DNA of 64,000 nt from Cupriavidus basilensis (lineage in GTDB: Bacteria > Pseudomonadota > Gammaproteobacteria > Burkholderiales > Burkholderiaceae), in NCBI RefSeq assembly GCF_000832305.1, contig NZ_CP010537.1:2790001-2854000 (forward strand), in the 5' to 3' direction. The notes beneath the pieces were generated by a model. The model had not been told where the DNA came from and made no database searches. It saw nothing but the letters and a program-made list of their open reading frames with translations. Positions 35,470 to 44,742 of this stretch are shown here, one piece after another. Each line of letters starts with the position of its first letter. Position 1 is the stretch's first letter. Position numbers and translations under genes: made by a program.

Positions 35470-36183
35470 CTACAGCGAAGCGCCGCCGCAAATCAGGATC
35501 TGCTGCCCGGTGATGGCGCCGGCATCCGGCCCGAGCAGGAAGCTCACCATCCCAGCCACTTCATCGGGCCGGATAAAGCGCCCGATCGGCGGCGTGCGCG
35601 GGGGCGTGCCCTTGCGGCCCGGGTCGTTCAGCATCGGGGTCTCGGTGGCGCCCGGCGCCACCACATTGACGGTGATGCCGCGTGGCGCCAGCTCCGCGGC
35701 CCAGGAGCGCGCCATGCCCACCACCGCCGCCTTGGTCGCGGCGTACTGGCTGCGCCCTGGCGCGCCCGCCGCGGTGCGGCTGCCGATCAGCACGATGCGC
35801 GCGCCATCCGGCAGCGTTGGCATCAGCGCGTTGGCCAGCACGCAGGCGGCTTGCACATGGATACGCCACATGCCCTCGCCGTCCTCGGGGTTCAGCTCGC
35901 CGAGCACCGCCGTGCGCATGAATCCCGCGGCATGGACGATGGCGTCGACCTGGGGCAACGTGGCCACGGCGGCGGCAAGCTTTGCGGCATCGGTCAGGTC
36001 GACTTCGATCCCGTTGAAGCCTGCTACGCTGGGTGCCGGCGAGCGGTCCAGCCCGGTCACCGTCCAGCCCGCCGACAGCAGCCGCCGGGTAATGGCCGCG
36101 CCGATACCGGAGCTGGCGCCGGTGACCAGGGCGTGCCTGGTCCGCGCCGCGGGCGTGTCGTCGTCTTGCATGGATTGGCTCAT
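35470..36183 (-). CDS. Short-chain dehydrogenase/reductase
   Basis: 237 residues from MSQSMQDD at 36183, five bases after AAGGGG; an ATG seven codons upstream is the alternative. Classical SDR motifs: TGASSGIG cofactor site, HAAG, the catalytic serine in VLIGSRT, YAATK (Tyr and Lys) and NVVAPGATETPM. A C-terminal ITGQQILICGGASL is typical. In the tartrate cluster it may oxidise a hydroxy acid or sugar acid that enters the same pathway; the substrate is unknown. Confidence 0.86.
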   Translation of the reverse strand: MSQSMQDDDTPAARTRHALVTGASSGIGAAITRRLLSAGWTVTGLDRSPAPSVAGFNGIEVDLTDAAKLAAAVATLPQVDAIVHAAGFMRTAVLGELNPEDGEGMWRIHVQAACVLANALMPTLPDGARIVLIGSRTAAGAPGRSQYAATKAAVVGMARSWAAELAPRGITVNVVAPGATETPMLNDPGRKGTPPRTPPIGRFIRPDEVAGMVSFLLGPDAGAITGQQILICGGASL

Positions 36184-36306
36184 CAAAGCCCCTTTGGATT
36201 GCATGGCCGGCGGCTTGGCCCCGGCACGCTGGCCGCGGGCCGGGATGGCGCGCCGGTACCGGTCCGGGTCAGACGTGGGTCCGACGCGGGCGGACGTGGG
36301 GCAGGC

Positions 36307-37248
36307 TCAGGCAGCCACTTGGCGCGTCACGCCGGCGTGTTCCAGCGCGGCCCTGATCGCGGCCAGCTCGGCGGCCGACGGTGCGTGGGTCGGCGGGCGC
36401 ACCGTGCCATCGCGCAGGATGCCGGCCAGCGCCATGGCGGCCTTCATGCGGCCATGGGCTTCGCCCGTGGGCTCGCCGGCGCCGTACACCGCGTCCTTGA
36501 GCGGGTTGATCAGCGCCTGCACGCGCATGGCTTCATGCAGGTCGCCGGCCTTGACCGCCTTGAGCAGGTCGTTGATCAGGCCGGGAATCAGCGAGGCAAA
36601 GCCGACCAGCGCGCCGTCGATGCCCTGCACCATCGACGACAGCAGGTATTCGTCGTGGCAGGTCATCAGCACCTTGGTGGGATCGGCCGCGCGGATCTCC
36701 TTGATGTCGCGCGCGTATTTGTTCATTTCGCGCTCGCCCATCTTGAAGGCCTTCACATAGGGCAGCTTGGCCAGTTCCGCGAGCAGCTCCGACGAGTAGG
36801 AGCCACGGGTCCAGGCCGGGTAGATATGCACCACCAGGGGCAGCCCGCTGGCCTTGCCGATGGCGTTGAAGTAGTCGAGGCAATGCTCCGGCTTGAAGCC
36901 AAAGCGCAGCCAGTGATGCGGCGGCATGATATCGAGCCCGGCGGCGCCCGCTTCCTTGGCCCAGCCAGCTTGTTCCACGGCGTCGTTGATGCCTTCGCAG
37001 ACCACCGACGAGATCACCGGGCAGATGCCCTGGGTGGCGTCGGCGGTGATGCGGGTCACTTGGGCGCGCTCGCGCGGCGTCAGCGAGAAGACTTCACCGG
37101 TATGGCCATTGGTCATCAACGCGGTCACGCCAGCCTGGCCGCCCAGCCACCTGGCAAACCGGCGCAGCTCCGGCTCGTTGATGCTGTAGTCCGCGTTGAA
37201 GGGAACCGCGATGGCGGGAATGATGCCGTGGAAATTGATATCAGGCAC
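36307..37248 (-). CDS. DapA/NAL-family aldolase or dehydratase
   Basis: 313 residues of the dihydrodipicolinate synthase/N-acetylneuraminate lyase family. The substrate-binding TNGHTGEVFSL loop is near residue 46, the family tyrosine is in VVHIYPAW and the Schiff-base lysine in KAFKMGE. Because the genome must have a real DapA elsewhere and this gene lies in an IclR-controlled catabolic operon, a sugar-acid dehydratase or 2-oxo acid aldolase is more likely than lysine synthesis. It lies 24 bp downstream of the IclR gene. Confidence 0.82.
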   Translation of the reverse strand: MPDINFHGIIPAIAVPFNADYSINEPELRRFARWLGGQAGVTALMTNGHTGEVFSLTPRERAQVTRITADATQGICPVISSVVCEGINDAVEQAGWAKEAGAAGLDIMPPHHWLRFGFKPEHCLDYFNAIGKASGLPLVVHIYPAWTRGSYSSELLAELAKLPYVKAFKMGEREMNKYARDIKEIRAADPTKVLMTCHDEYLLSSMVQGIDGALVGFASLIPGLINDLLKAVKAGDLHEAMRVQALINPLKDAVYGAGEPTGEAHGRMKAAMALAGILRDGTVRPPTHAPSAAELAAIRAALEHAGVTRQVAA

Positions 37249-37272
37249 GTTCGTCTCCTGGTGTGGCTTGCG

Positions 37273-38139
37273 CTATTTGCGCGTTCGGGTGGGTATCAAG
37301 GTTGGCGGAATGAATCCGCCGGAGGGTTGCAGCGCACGGGCCAGCTCGCTAGCGGCATGCACTACCGCCGGGGCCGTGGCCGATTCGAAATCGTCAAGCG
37401 AGGTATTCATGGCCGGCGCCGCCACGCTCAGGCCGGCAACCGGCACGCCGTCCACATCCAGCACCGGCGCGGCCACCACATAGAGGCCGGACACCGTTTC
37501 CTGGTCCGACAACGCATAGCCCTTGGCCCGCACGGTCTTGAGCCGCTCGAGGATGGTGTCGAGCTCGGTGAGCGTGTGGTCGGTCAGCTTCTGCCGGGGC
37601 TGGGCGTCCAGCACGCGGGCCTGCATGTCCTGCGGCAGCCACGCCAGGATGGCGTAGCCCACGGCCGTGGAATAGGCCGGCACCCGGCTGCCGATGCGGA
37701 TATCCACGCCAAGCCGCGTCAGTCCGGCCTGGATCCGTTCCGCGTAAAGCACGTCCGGGCCATCCAGCACGCCGATGGAGGCAGCTTCATTGATCTCCCC
37801 CACCAGCGCACGCAGGATCGGCCTTGCCCGTGTGCGCAGGTCGGCATGGGCGATGGCGTCAAAGCCCAGGTCCAGCACCTTGAGCGACAACCGGAACAGC
37901 CGCGTGTCCGGCACGCGCTGCACGTAGCCGATATCCACCAGCGTGTTGAGGAAACGAAAGGCCGTGGCATTGTCCAGCCCGGATCGGCGCGCGACTTCCG
38001 CCATGGTGAGCTCGGGTTCCTGCGCCGTGAACGCTTCGAGAATGCGAAAGCCCTTCGCCAGCGACTGCACCGTGTTCTTGGATGCGTCGCCCGCGCTGCT
38101 CGCCTTCAATGCGCTCGGGACGGAGTTCTCGGTAGCCAT
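37273..38139 (-). CDS. IclR family transcriptional regulator
   Basis: 288 residues from MATENSV at 38139 with GGAG nine bases before; a GTG four codons earlier is the alternative. Winged HTH at about residues 24-85 (TMAEVARRSGLDNATAFRFLNTL), then the effector domain (ARPILRALVGEINEAASIGVL ... GLSVAAPAMN). It is the first gene of the operon dapA-like, SDR, tarD and Bug, so probably autoregulated and responsive to tartrate or a derivative. Candidate operators are the ATTCGG repeats just upstream. Confidence 0.88.
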   Translation of the reverse strand: MATENSVPSALKASSAGDASKNTVQSLAKGFRILEAFTAQEPELTMAEVARRSGLDNATAFRFLNTLVDIGYVQRVPDTRLFRLSLKVLDLGFDAIAHADLRTRARPILRALVGEINEAASIGVLDGPDVLYAERIQAGLTRLGVDIRIGSRVPAYSTAVGYAILAWLPQDMQARVLDAQPRQKLTDHTLTELDTILERLKTVRAKGYALSDQETVSGLYVVAAPVLDVDGVPVAGLSVAAPAMNTSLDDFESATAPAVVHAASELARALQPSGGFIPPTLIPTRTRK

Positions 38140-38188
38140 GTCAATCTCCACTGTCAGTTCTTCGTTCTTGATGCAAACCCGGAATCGA

Positions 38189-38411
38189 GTTCGGATTCCG
38201 AATTTTAATTTGATGAACAGACAGAGGAAAGCCCTCGCTCAAGTTGGGTGGATACGGATCGGCATTGCTACCGGGCCTCTTAAAATTCGGATTGCGAATT
38301 TTTATTCGCATGGTAGGGCTAAGAAAAAGTGCCAGCCAACGGCACCTCCTTGATTCAGCCCCGCGCCCTGAGACGCCCATTTTATTCGGATTGCGAATTT
38401 GTATTCGCGAT
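38189..38411. promoter_or_regulatory. Three copies of a nested palindrome ATTCGGATTGCGAAT upstream of the IclR gene
   Basis: Copies at 38189-38214 (diverged), 38286-38312 and 38384-38411, about 98 bp apart. Each of the last two reads ATTCGGATTGCGAAT, an inverted repeat ATTCG/CGAAT with a 5 bp spacer, followed by a second overlapping palindrome GCGAAT-4 bp-ATTCGC. They lie in an otherwise empty stretch between the IclR gene and the siderophore receptor, and could be regulator binding sites or a small repeated element. Confidence 0.6.
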
Positions 38412-38567
38412 ATGAAATATTCTAGACCTCGTTTCCAGGCCAGGGCAAGGGCGAACTTCCTAGGGTTTTCACTGAACACCATACGCCGCCTTGGCCGTCA
38501 TTCAGCACAAACCCTCTTAAACATACATTTACAAACAGTGACGGAGTCGCTACACTTTCTCGCAATT

Positions 38568-38586
38568 GAGAATCACTCGCATTCTC
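38568..38586 (+). promoter_or_regulatory. Probable Fur box in front of the siderophore receptor
   Basis: GAGAAT (38568-38573) and ATTCTC (38581-38586) form a perfect inverted repeat with a 7 bp spacer inside TTGAGAATCACTCGCATTC, close to the Fur consensus TGATAAT-n-ATTATCA. Located 112 bp upstream of a TonB receptor start, where iron repression is expected. Confidence 0.65.
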
Positions 38587-38697
38587 GTTATCATCCAAAA
38601 CATTGATTTATATTCCTGGCCTCGCCGGTTGTTCCTTGCACGCCAGGCATCTTCCGCGCCCCGTGCGCGCATCGACTCCCCTCGCCACACTGAAATC

Positions 38698-40917
38698 ATG
38701 ACTGCTCCCCTGAAGACGCGCGCGCGTTTGCTCGCGTCCGCTGGTGCCATTTACTGCACAGGTTTCCTCGCCGCCACGCCGGCCTTCGCGCAATCCGCCG
38801 CCGACGCCGGCAACGCGAAGGAAGCCACCTTGCCCACCGCCGTTGTCACCGCCGATTCGCCGCTCCAGGCCAAGCGCCTGCCCTCGTACAAGTTCGTCGC
38901 ACCGTTGCTGGATACGCCGCGCTCGGTCACGGTGATTCCCGAGGAACTGCTCAAGCAGACCAACGCGACGACCTTCGCCGATGCGTTGAAGACCGTGCCG
39001 GGCATCACCTTCCTGGGCGGCGACGCCGCGGCGAACCCCTCCGCGGATCGTCCGGTGATCCGCGGCTTCGAGTCGCGCAACTCGATCTTTGTCGACGGCA
39101 TGCGCGACTCCGGCGTGCAGAACCGCGAGACCTTCGCGGTAGAGCAGATCAGCGTCATCAAGGGCCCGGATTCGGTGTATGCGGGACGTGGCGCGGTTGG
39201 CGGCAGCATCGACATCGTCACCAAGATGCCCAAGGCGGATGACTTCACCAATGCCAGCCTGGGGCTGGGCACCGAGGCCTACAAGCGCGCCACGCTCGAC
39301 GTCAACCGCCGCCTCAACGACGAGACCGCGGTACGCCTGAACGTGATGGGCCACGACGCCAACCAGGCCGGGCGCAACGATGTCTACAGCAAGCGCTGGG
39401 GCGTGGCGCCGTCGGTCGCGTTCGGGCTGAACACGCCGACCACGGTGTCGCTGAGCTACTACCACGTCAACACCTACGACATGCCGGACTTCAGCGTGCC
39501 CTTCCGCTCGACCGGCGGCACGCCCGGGGCGGGAACCAGCATCCAGCGCTCGCAGTTCTACGGCCTGAACAACCGCGACTACCGCCGCGGGCAGACGGAC
39601 ACCGGCGAGATCCGCATCGAGCACCGCGTGGACGACAACTGGAAGGTGCGCAACACCACCATGTTCGGCCGCTCCACGCTGGACTACATCGCCACCAACC
39701 CGCAGTTCCTGAACGCCAGCGCGAACCTCCTGCAGCTGCAAGCCAAGAGCGGGAAGTACGCTACCAACAGCGTCTCCAACCAGACCGAGCTGTCCGGCAA
39801 GGCCACGCTGCTTGGCATGCAGCACACGCTCACGGCCGGTGTGGAATTCAGCTGGGAGCGCAGCCTGTACGAGGGCTACCTGGTGAGCGACAGCGCGGGC
39901 AACAATATCCGCACGGGTGGCCCCTGCACGATCGCCTACAACTGCACCGCGATCGGCGCCTGGAATGCCAATGCACCGTGGACCGGCAGCACCGTGCTCA
40001 ACGCAGACAAGAGCTTCCCCGGCGCGCCCACCAGCACCCGCACCAATGTCTCGTCCGCCTACCTGTTCGACAGCGTGAAGCTGAGCGATCGCTGGCTGTT
40101 CAACGCCGGCACGCGCTTCGACCGCTTCGACGTCACCGCCGTGCAGGCCGGCACGCCGGACCTGAAGAACACCGCCAACCTGTTCAGCTACCAGCTTGGC
40201 CTGGTGTTCAAGCCAATCGACACGGTCAGTCTGTATGCCTCATACGGGACTTCGGCCAATCCGCCGGGCGCCAACAGCGGCCTGGGCGGCGGTACCGACC
40301 AGATCACCAAGACCAACCAGGACCTGTCGCCCGAGCGCAGCCGCAACATCGAAGTGGGCGCCAAATGGGACACGCTGGACCGCCGCCTGTCGCTGACCTC
40401 GGCGCTGTTCCAGACGGACAAGACCAATGCGCGCGTCAGTGACGGCCTGGGCGGCATCGTGAACGCGGGCAAGCAACGCGTGCGCGGCGCGGAACTGGGC
40501 ATGGCCGGCAACCTCACCAGCAAGTGGCGCGTGTTCGGCGGCTACTCCTACCTGGATGCCATCACGATCGACGCCGGCTCCGCCAACGCCTCGGCATCCG
40601 GCCTGCCGATGGTGATGGTGCCCAAGCACAACGTCACGCTGTGGACGTACTACGACGTGCTGCCCAGGCTGTCGATCGGGGGCGGCGCCACGATCTCCAG
40701 CCTGACCTACGCCTCGGTCTCGGCAACGTCGCGCAAGTGGACGCCGGGCTACGCGCGTTTCGATGCGGTGGCGACGTATCGCGTCTCCAAGACCGTGGAT
40801 GTGCAACTGAACGTGCAGAACCTCTTCGACAAGAAGTACTACTCCGCCGCGTACCCGATCTACGCGACGTGGGCGCCGGGTCGTTCAGTGGTGATGACGC
40901 TGAACTTCCATATGTAA
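38698..40917 (+). CDS. TonB-dependent siderophore receptor (Fiu/catecholate type)
   Basis: 739 residues from MTAPLKTR at 38698; the upstream in-frame ATG at 38566 overlaps the Fur box and is unlikely. Signal peptide ends at TPAFAQ. The plug domain (about 35-190) has DTPRSVTVIPEELL, RPVIRGFESRNSIFVDGMRD and KGPDSVYAGRGAVGGSIDIVTK; the rest is a 22-strand barrel pattern ending in aromatic VVMTLNFHM. It takes up a ferric siderophore across the outer membrane with TonB energy; similarity to Fiu suggests monomeric catechols. The Fur box predicts iron repression. Confidence 0.9.
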   Translation: MTAPLKTRARLLASAGAIYCTGFLAATPAFAQSAADAGNAKEATLPTAVVTADSPLQAKRLPSYKFVAPLLDTPRSVTVIPEELLKQTNATTFADALKTVPGITFLGGDAAANPSADRPVIRGFESRNSIFVDGMRDSGVQNRETFAVEQISVIKGPDSVYAGRGAVGGSIDIVTKMPKADDFTNASLGLGTEAYKRATLDVNRRLNDETAVRLNVMGHDANQAGRNDVYSKRWGVAPSVAFGLNTPTTVSLSYYHVNTYDMPDFSVPFRSTGGTPGAGTSIQRSQFYGLNNRDYRRGQTDTGEIRIEHRVDDNWKVRNTTMFGRSTLDYIATNPQFLNASANLLQLQAKSGKYATNSVSNQTELSGKATLLGMQHTLTAGVEFSWERSLYEGYLVSDSAGNNIRTGGPCTIAYNCTAIGAWNANAPWTGSTVLNADKSFPGAPTSTRTNVSSAYLFDSVKLSDRWLFNAGTRFDRFDVTAVQAGTPDLKNTANLFSYQLGLVFKPIDTVSLYASYGTSANPPGANSGLGGGTDQITKTNQDLSPERSRNIEVGAKWDTLDRRLSLTSALFQTDKTNARVSDGLGGIVNAGKQRVRGAELGMAGNLTSKWRVFGGYSYLDAITIDAGSANASASGLPMVMVPKHNVTLWTYYDVLPRLSIGGGATISSLTYASVSATSRKWTPGYARFDAVATYRVSKTVDVQLNVQNLFDKKYYSAAYPIYATWAPGRSVVMTLNFHM

Positions 40918-40965
40918 GGTCTACCGGCCGACCTGCCGTTTGCCCGCTGCTATTGGCAATCCAGC

Positions 40966-40991
40966 TCCGGCGCGTCACGGTGCGCGCCGGA
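40966..40991. terminator. Strong hairpin between convergent receptor gene and fumC
   Basis: Perfect 9 bp stem TCCGGCGCG / CGCGCCGGA with an 8-base loop. It lies between two convergent genes, so it may end both transcripts, but no T-run follows on either strand. Confidence 0.4.
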
Positions 40992-41016
40992 AGCTTGGGG
41001 TCTCAATGGTGGCCGC

Positions 41017-42420
41017 TCAATCCTTGTTCGGATGCGTCATCTCGATAGGCACGATCCAGCGCGCGTATTCGTCCTCGGTAAGATAGCCCAGCGCCAGCGC
41101 GGCGGCCTTCAGCGTCAGTCCTTCCTTGTGCGCCTTCTTGGCAATGGCGGCCGCCTTGTCGTAGCCGATATGGCGGTTCAGCGCCGTCACCAGCATCAGG
41201 TTCTTGTCGAGGTTCTCCGCGATCTTCGGCAGGTTCGGCTCGATGCCGAGCGCGCAATGGTCGTTGAAGGCCAGGCAGGCGTCGGCGATCAGCTCGATGC
41301 TTTCCAGCACGTTGTGGACCATGACCGGCTTGTACACGTTGAGCTGGAAGTTGCCCTGGCTGCCGGCGAAGGCCACCGTGGCATCGTTGCCGAACACCTG
41401 CGCGCACACCATGGTCATGGCCTCGCACTGGGTCGGGTTGACCTTGCCCGGCATGATCGACGAGCCCGGCTCGTTCTCGGGGATGTTGAGCTCACCAATG
41501 CCGCAGCGCGGGCCGGAGGCCAGCCAGCGCACGTCGTTGGCCATCTTCATCAGGCCGCCGGACAGCGTGCGCAGCGCGGCGGAGGTTTGCACCAGCGCGT
41601 CGTGCGCGGAGAGCGCGAAGAACTTGTTGGGCGCATCGACAAACGGATGGCCGGTCAGCGCGGCGATATAGGCCGCCGCGCGCGCGCCGAACTGCGGATG
41701 CGCGTTCAGCCCGGTGCCCACCGCCGTGCCGCCGATGGCCAGCTCCAGCAAGCCCGGCTCAGCCGTCTTGACCGCGTTCAGGCCAAAATCGATCTGCGCC
41801 ACCCAGGCGCTGATTTCCTGGCCAAGGGTGATGGGCGTGGCATCCTGCAGGTGGGTGCGGCCCGTCTTGACGATGTCCTGGTACGCCTGCGCCTTGGCGG
41901 CCAGGGTATCGCGCAAGGCGCCTACCGCCGGCAGCAGCTTGGTATGGATCTGCTCGACCACGGCGATGTGCATGGCGGTGGGGAACGTGTCGTTGGAGCT
42001 CTGGCCGCGGTTCACGTGATCGTTCGAATGCACCGGCTTCTTGCTGCCGAGCTCCCCGCCGGCAATCTCGATGGCCCGGTTGGAGATCACCTCGTTGGCG
42101 TTCATGTTCGATTGCGTGCCGGACCCGGTCTGGAACACCACCAGCGGGAAGTGCTCATCCAGCTTGCCGGAGATGACCTCATCGGCCGCCTGCACGATCA
42201 GCCGGCCGATGTCGGGCGGCAGTTCGCCAAGTTCCGCATTGGCCTCGGCCGCCGCGCGCTTGAGGATGCCCAGCGCGCGAATCACCGGCCGCTGCCAGCG
42301 AAAGCGGCTCACCCCGATCGGGAAATTAATGGTGGAACGCTGCGTCTGCGCGCCCCAGTAGCGATCTGCGGGCACATCGATGGCGCCCATCGAATCGGTT
42401 TCGGAACGGAATGCGGGCAT
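41017..42420 (-). CDS. fumC: Class II fumarate hydratase
   Basis: 467 residues from MPAFRSET at 42420 (a GTG three codons upstream is less likely). Fumarase/aspartase signatures: [21 protein letters not shown] equivalent [30 protein letters not shown] and the signature loop [13 protein letters not shown]. It hydrates fumarate to malate in the TCA cycle; the class II enzyme is oxygen-stable and lacks an iron-sulfur cluster, which fits its position next to an iron-regulated gene. ASPARTASE is excluded by the fumarase-type loop context and overall pattern. Confidence 0.94.
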   Translation of the reverse strand: MPAFRSETDSMGAIDVPADRYWGAQTQRSTINFPIGVSRFRWQRPVIRALGILKRAAAEANAELGELPPDIGRLIVQAADEVISGKLDEHFPLVVFQTGSGTQSNMNANEVISNRAIEIAGGELGSKKPVHSNDHVNRGQSSNDTFPTAMHIAVVEQIHTKLLPAVGALRDTLAAKAQAYQDIVKTGRTHLQDATPITLGQEISAWVAQIDFGLNAVKTAEPGLLELAIGGTAVGTGLNAHPQFGARAAAYIAALTGHPFVDAPNKFFALSAHDALVQTSAALRTLSGGLMKMANDVRWLASGPRCGIGELNIPENEPGSSIMPGKVNPTQCEAMTMVCAQVFGNDATVAFAGSQGNFQLNVYKPVMVHNVLESIELIADACLAFNDHCALGIEPNLPKIAENLDKNLMLVTALNRHIGYDKAAAIAKKAHKEGLTLKAAALALGYLTEDEYARWIVPIEMTHPNKD

Positions 42421-42746
42421 GGAAGACACTCTCCAAACAAACTACGTCAAGGATCGCCCGGTACGGTGCAACCTGGAGGCACCCATCACCGGGCCGGAAT
42501 GGTGCGCGGTTGCGCGCGGAAATGCGGGAGAACGAAACGATCTCTCCTCTTCCTTTTGTGGAGGCAGCCCAGCCGCATGCGTTTGCACAGCCGCTTCGGA
42601 CCAGGACGAACGATAGCCCAGGCGCCGGCCATGGGCAATGAATCCCGACGAAACGAAAGGGGTTCGCAGGCGGTGTGGCTATCCAAGAAATCCGGTCGAT
42701 ACGTAATACCAGATCGTACAGCGACGTGCATTCCGTTGGGGGAGCT
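42421..42746. other. Intergenic stretch upstream of fumC
   Basis: 326 bp between the fumC start and the end of the LysR gene. I see no protein-like frame and no strong repeat; it presumably holds the fumC promoter. Confidence 0.4.
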
Positions 42747-43652
42747 TTACGTGACGGCGCCGTTCTTGATGTAGTCGATGAAAGCGCGCAATGGCGGTGG
42801 GACGAGGCGTCGTCCTGGGTAGTAGAGGAAAGGGCCCGAGAAGGATTGCCACCATGGTTCCAGCACGGCTTCCAGTGCGCCGCTCTCCAGATGTGGGCGC
42901 AGCCAGTCTTCGAACAGGTAGATGATGCCGCTTCCTGCCCTAGCCGCGTCCACTAGCAAGTCGGCGGCACCGGAACGCTCGACCAACAACGGACCATCGG
43001 CATCCACCTTCACTGATTCTTCGTTGCGCTTGAATTCCCATGGCTGCACGGCGCGGCCGCCAAAGCGCATGCGCAGGCAATCATGCTGGAGCAACTGGCT
43101 TGGATGTTCGGGACGCCCGCGTTTGTCGAGGTAGGAAGGCGCAGCAGCGGCAGCGAATCGCTGCACCCGGGGCCCAATAGGCACCGCAATCATGTCTTGT
43201 TCGAGGCGCTCGTCATAGCGGATGCCGGCATCGCAGCCTGCGGCCAACACGTCGACGAGGCTTTCATCCGCAATAATTTCCAGCTGTATGTCGGGATAGG
43301 CGGCCAGGAAAGCCGGTACGATGGTCGGCAGCACCAGTCGTGCCGCACTGACAGGTACGTTCAACTTCAGCGTGCCGGCGGGACGGTTGCGAAAATCATT
43401 CACTTCGTCGAGCGCGGCTTCGACCTCGGTCAGTGCTGGGCTGAGGCGCGCCAACAGGCGCTTGCCCGCTTCAGTCGGGACCACGCTCCGGGTGGTGCGG
43501 TTCAGCAGACGTACGCCTAGTTGTGCCTCCAACCGGCGTACGGCCTCACTCAGGCCGGAGGCGCTGACGCCAGTCGAACGCGCGCCGTCGCGAAAGCCTT
43601 TCGCACGTGCGACGGCAATGAACGCATTGAGGTCGGCGAGGTCAGCTTTCAT
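42747..43652 (-). CDS. LysR family transcriptional regulator
   Basis: 301 residues. N-terminal winged HTH (FRDGARSTGVSASGLSEAVRRLEAQLGVRLLNRTTRSV) and the substrate-binding domain with LKLNVPVSAARLVLPTIVPAFLAAYPDIQLE. It belongs to the CrgA/DsdC-like group common in Burkholderiaceae. It is divergent from the aldo/keto reductase gene across 96 bp and most likely represses or activates it in response to a carbonyl compound or oxidant. Confidence 0.88.
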   Translation of the reverse strand: MKADLADLNAFIAVARAKGFRDGARSTGVSASGLSEAVRRLEAQLGVRLLNRTTRSVVPTEAGKRLLARLSPALTEVEAALDEVNDFRNRPAGTLKLNVPVSAARLVLPTIVPAFLAAYPDIQLEIIADESLVDVLAAGCDAGIRYDERLEQDMIAVPIGPRVQRFAAAAAPSYLDKRGRPEHPSQLLQHDCLRMRFGGRAVQPWEFKRNEESVKVDADGPLLVERSGAADLLVDAARAGSGIIYLFEDWLRPHLESGALEAVLEPWWQSFSGPFLYYPGRRLVPPPLRAFIDYIKNGAVT

Positions 43653-43748
43653 TGTGCAAATTTTCGTACAGGTTGTGCTGATTATAGAGGCTTATCGAAC
43701 GGCGCATCCTTGCCTACAGTGGACTCCCCATCCCAAAGGAGGTCCACT

Positions 43749-44609
43749 GTGTCTAAGCAACCAACGACTTATCGCCTCGGCGACCTGACAATCCATCGTA
43801 TGGGCTACGGCGCCATGCGACTTTCAGGGCCGCACGTCTTTGGTCCGCCTGCCGATAAAGCAGCGGCGCTTTCCGTTCTGCGAACTGCGGTCGAATCCGG
43901 CGTAAACCATATCGACACCAGTGATTTCTACGGCCCGCATGTCACCAACCAGTTGATCCGCGAGGCATTGCATCCCTATCGCGACGGCCTGATCATCGCC
44001 ACCAAGGTTGGCGCCCGACGAGGCGCCGACGCGTCCTGGCTGTCGGCTTCGTCGCCTGCCGAACTGGAGCAGGCAGTGCACGACAATTTGCGCAACCTGG
44101 GCATCGAGAGGCTCGATGTGGTCAACCTAAGGATGATGATCGATCCTATGCAGCCGGCCGAGGGTTCAATCGAAGAGCCGCTCACTGCGCTGGCCGAGTT
44201 GCAGAACAAGGGCCTGATTCGCCATATCGGCCTGAGTCACGTGACCCATGCCCAAGTCGCGCAAGGACGGCGCATGTGCGACATCGCATGCGTGCAAAAC
44301 CAATACAACCTGGCCCATCGCGCGGATGACCAGCTGATCGATGAACTGGCCCGCGACGGTATCGCCTATGTCCCGTTCTTCCCGCTGGGCGGTTTTTCGC
44401 CGCTACAGTCCGAAACGTTGACTGTTGTGGCCAAGCGCCTGGAGACCTCGGCAAACCAGGTGGCGTTGGCCTGGCTCCTCCAACGGGCGCCTAACGTCCT
44501 TCTTATCCCTGGGACGACCTCAATCACCCATCTCAAGGAAAACCTTGCGGCAAGGACACTCCCCCTACCTGACGACGTCCTGATGGAACTGGATGGCATG
44601 GTGCGCTAG
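43749..44609 (+). CDS. Aldo/keto reductase
   Basis: 286 residues from a GTG start at 43749 behind a strong AAAGGAGG; the upstream frame overlaps the LysR gene antisense. TIM-barrel AKR residues: Asp and Tyr in HIDTSDFYG, Lys in IIATKVGARR, and the cofactor loop PGTTSITHLKEN. The usual catalytic histidine position reads DVVNLRMM, so asparagine replaces it, as in the E. coli YdbC branch of the family. It likely reduces an aldehyde or quinone with NADPH under the divergent LysR regulator. Confidence 0.86.
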   Translation: MSKQPTTYRLGDLTIHRMGYGAMRLSGPHVFGPPADKAAALSVLRTAVESGVNHIDTSDFYGPHVTNQLIREALHPYRDGLIIATKVGARRGADASWLSASSPAELEQAVHDNLRNLGIERLDVVNLRMMIDPMQPAEGSIEEPLTALAELQNKGLIRHIGLSHVTHAQVAQGRRMCDIACVQNQYNLAHRADDQLIDELARDGIAYVPFFPLGGFSPLQSETLTVVAKRLETSANQVALAWLLQRAPNVLLIPGTTSITHLKENLAARTLPLPDDVLMELDGMVR

Positions 44610-44742
44610 TGCCAAAATCGGGCGGCATAAAGATCCTTCCATGACGTGCTTCTTTGCTTCCTGATTAGCAGATCCAGGTGAGAGGCTGGTCTAGGACAGG
44701 TTCGGCATGCCGGCGACATGGCTTGTGCCCGCGCGGAACATG

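Noticed and set aside
35350..38208. 952-codon plus-strand open frame
   Set aside because: Spans four well-recognised minus-strand genes (SDR, DapA-family, IclR and the tarD upstream region) in antisense and has no protein-like motifs.
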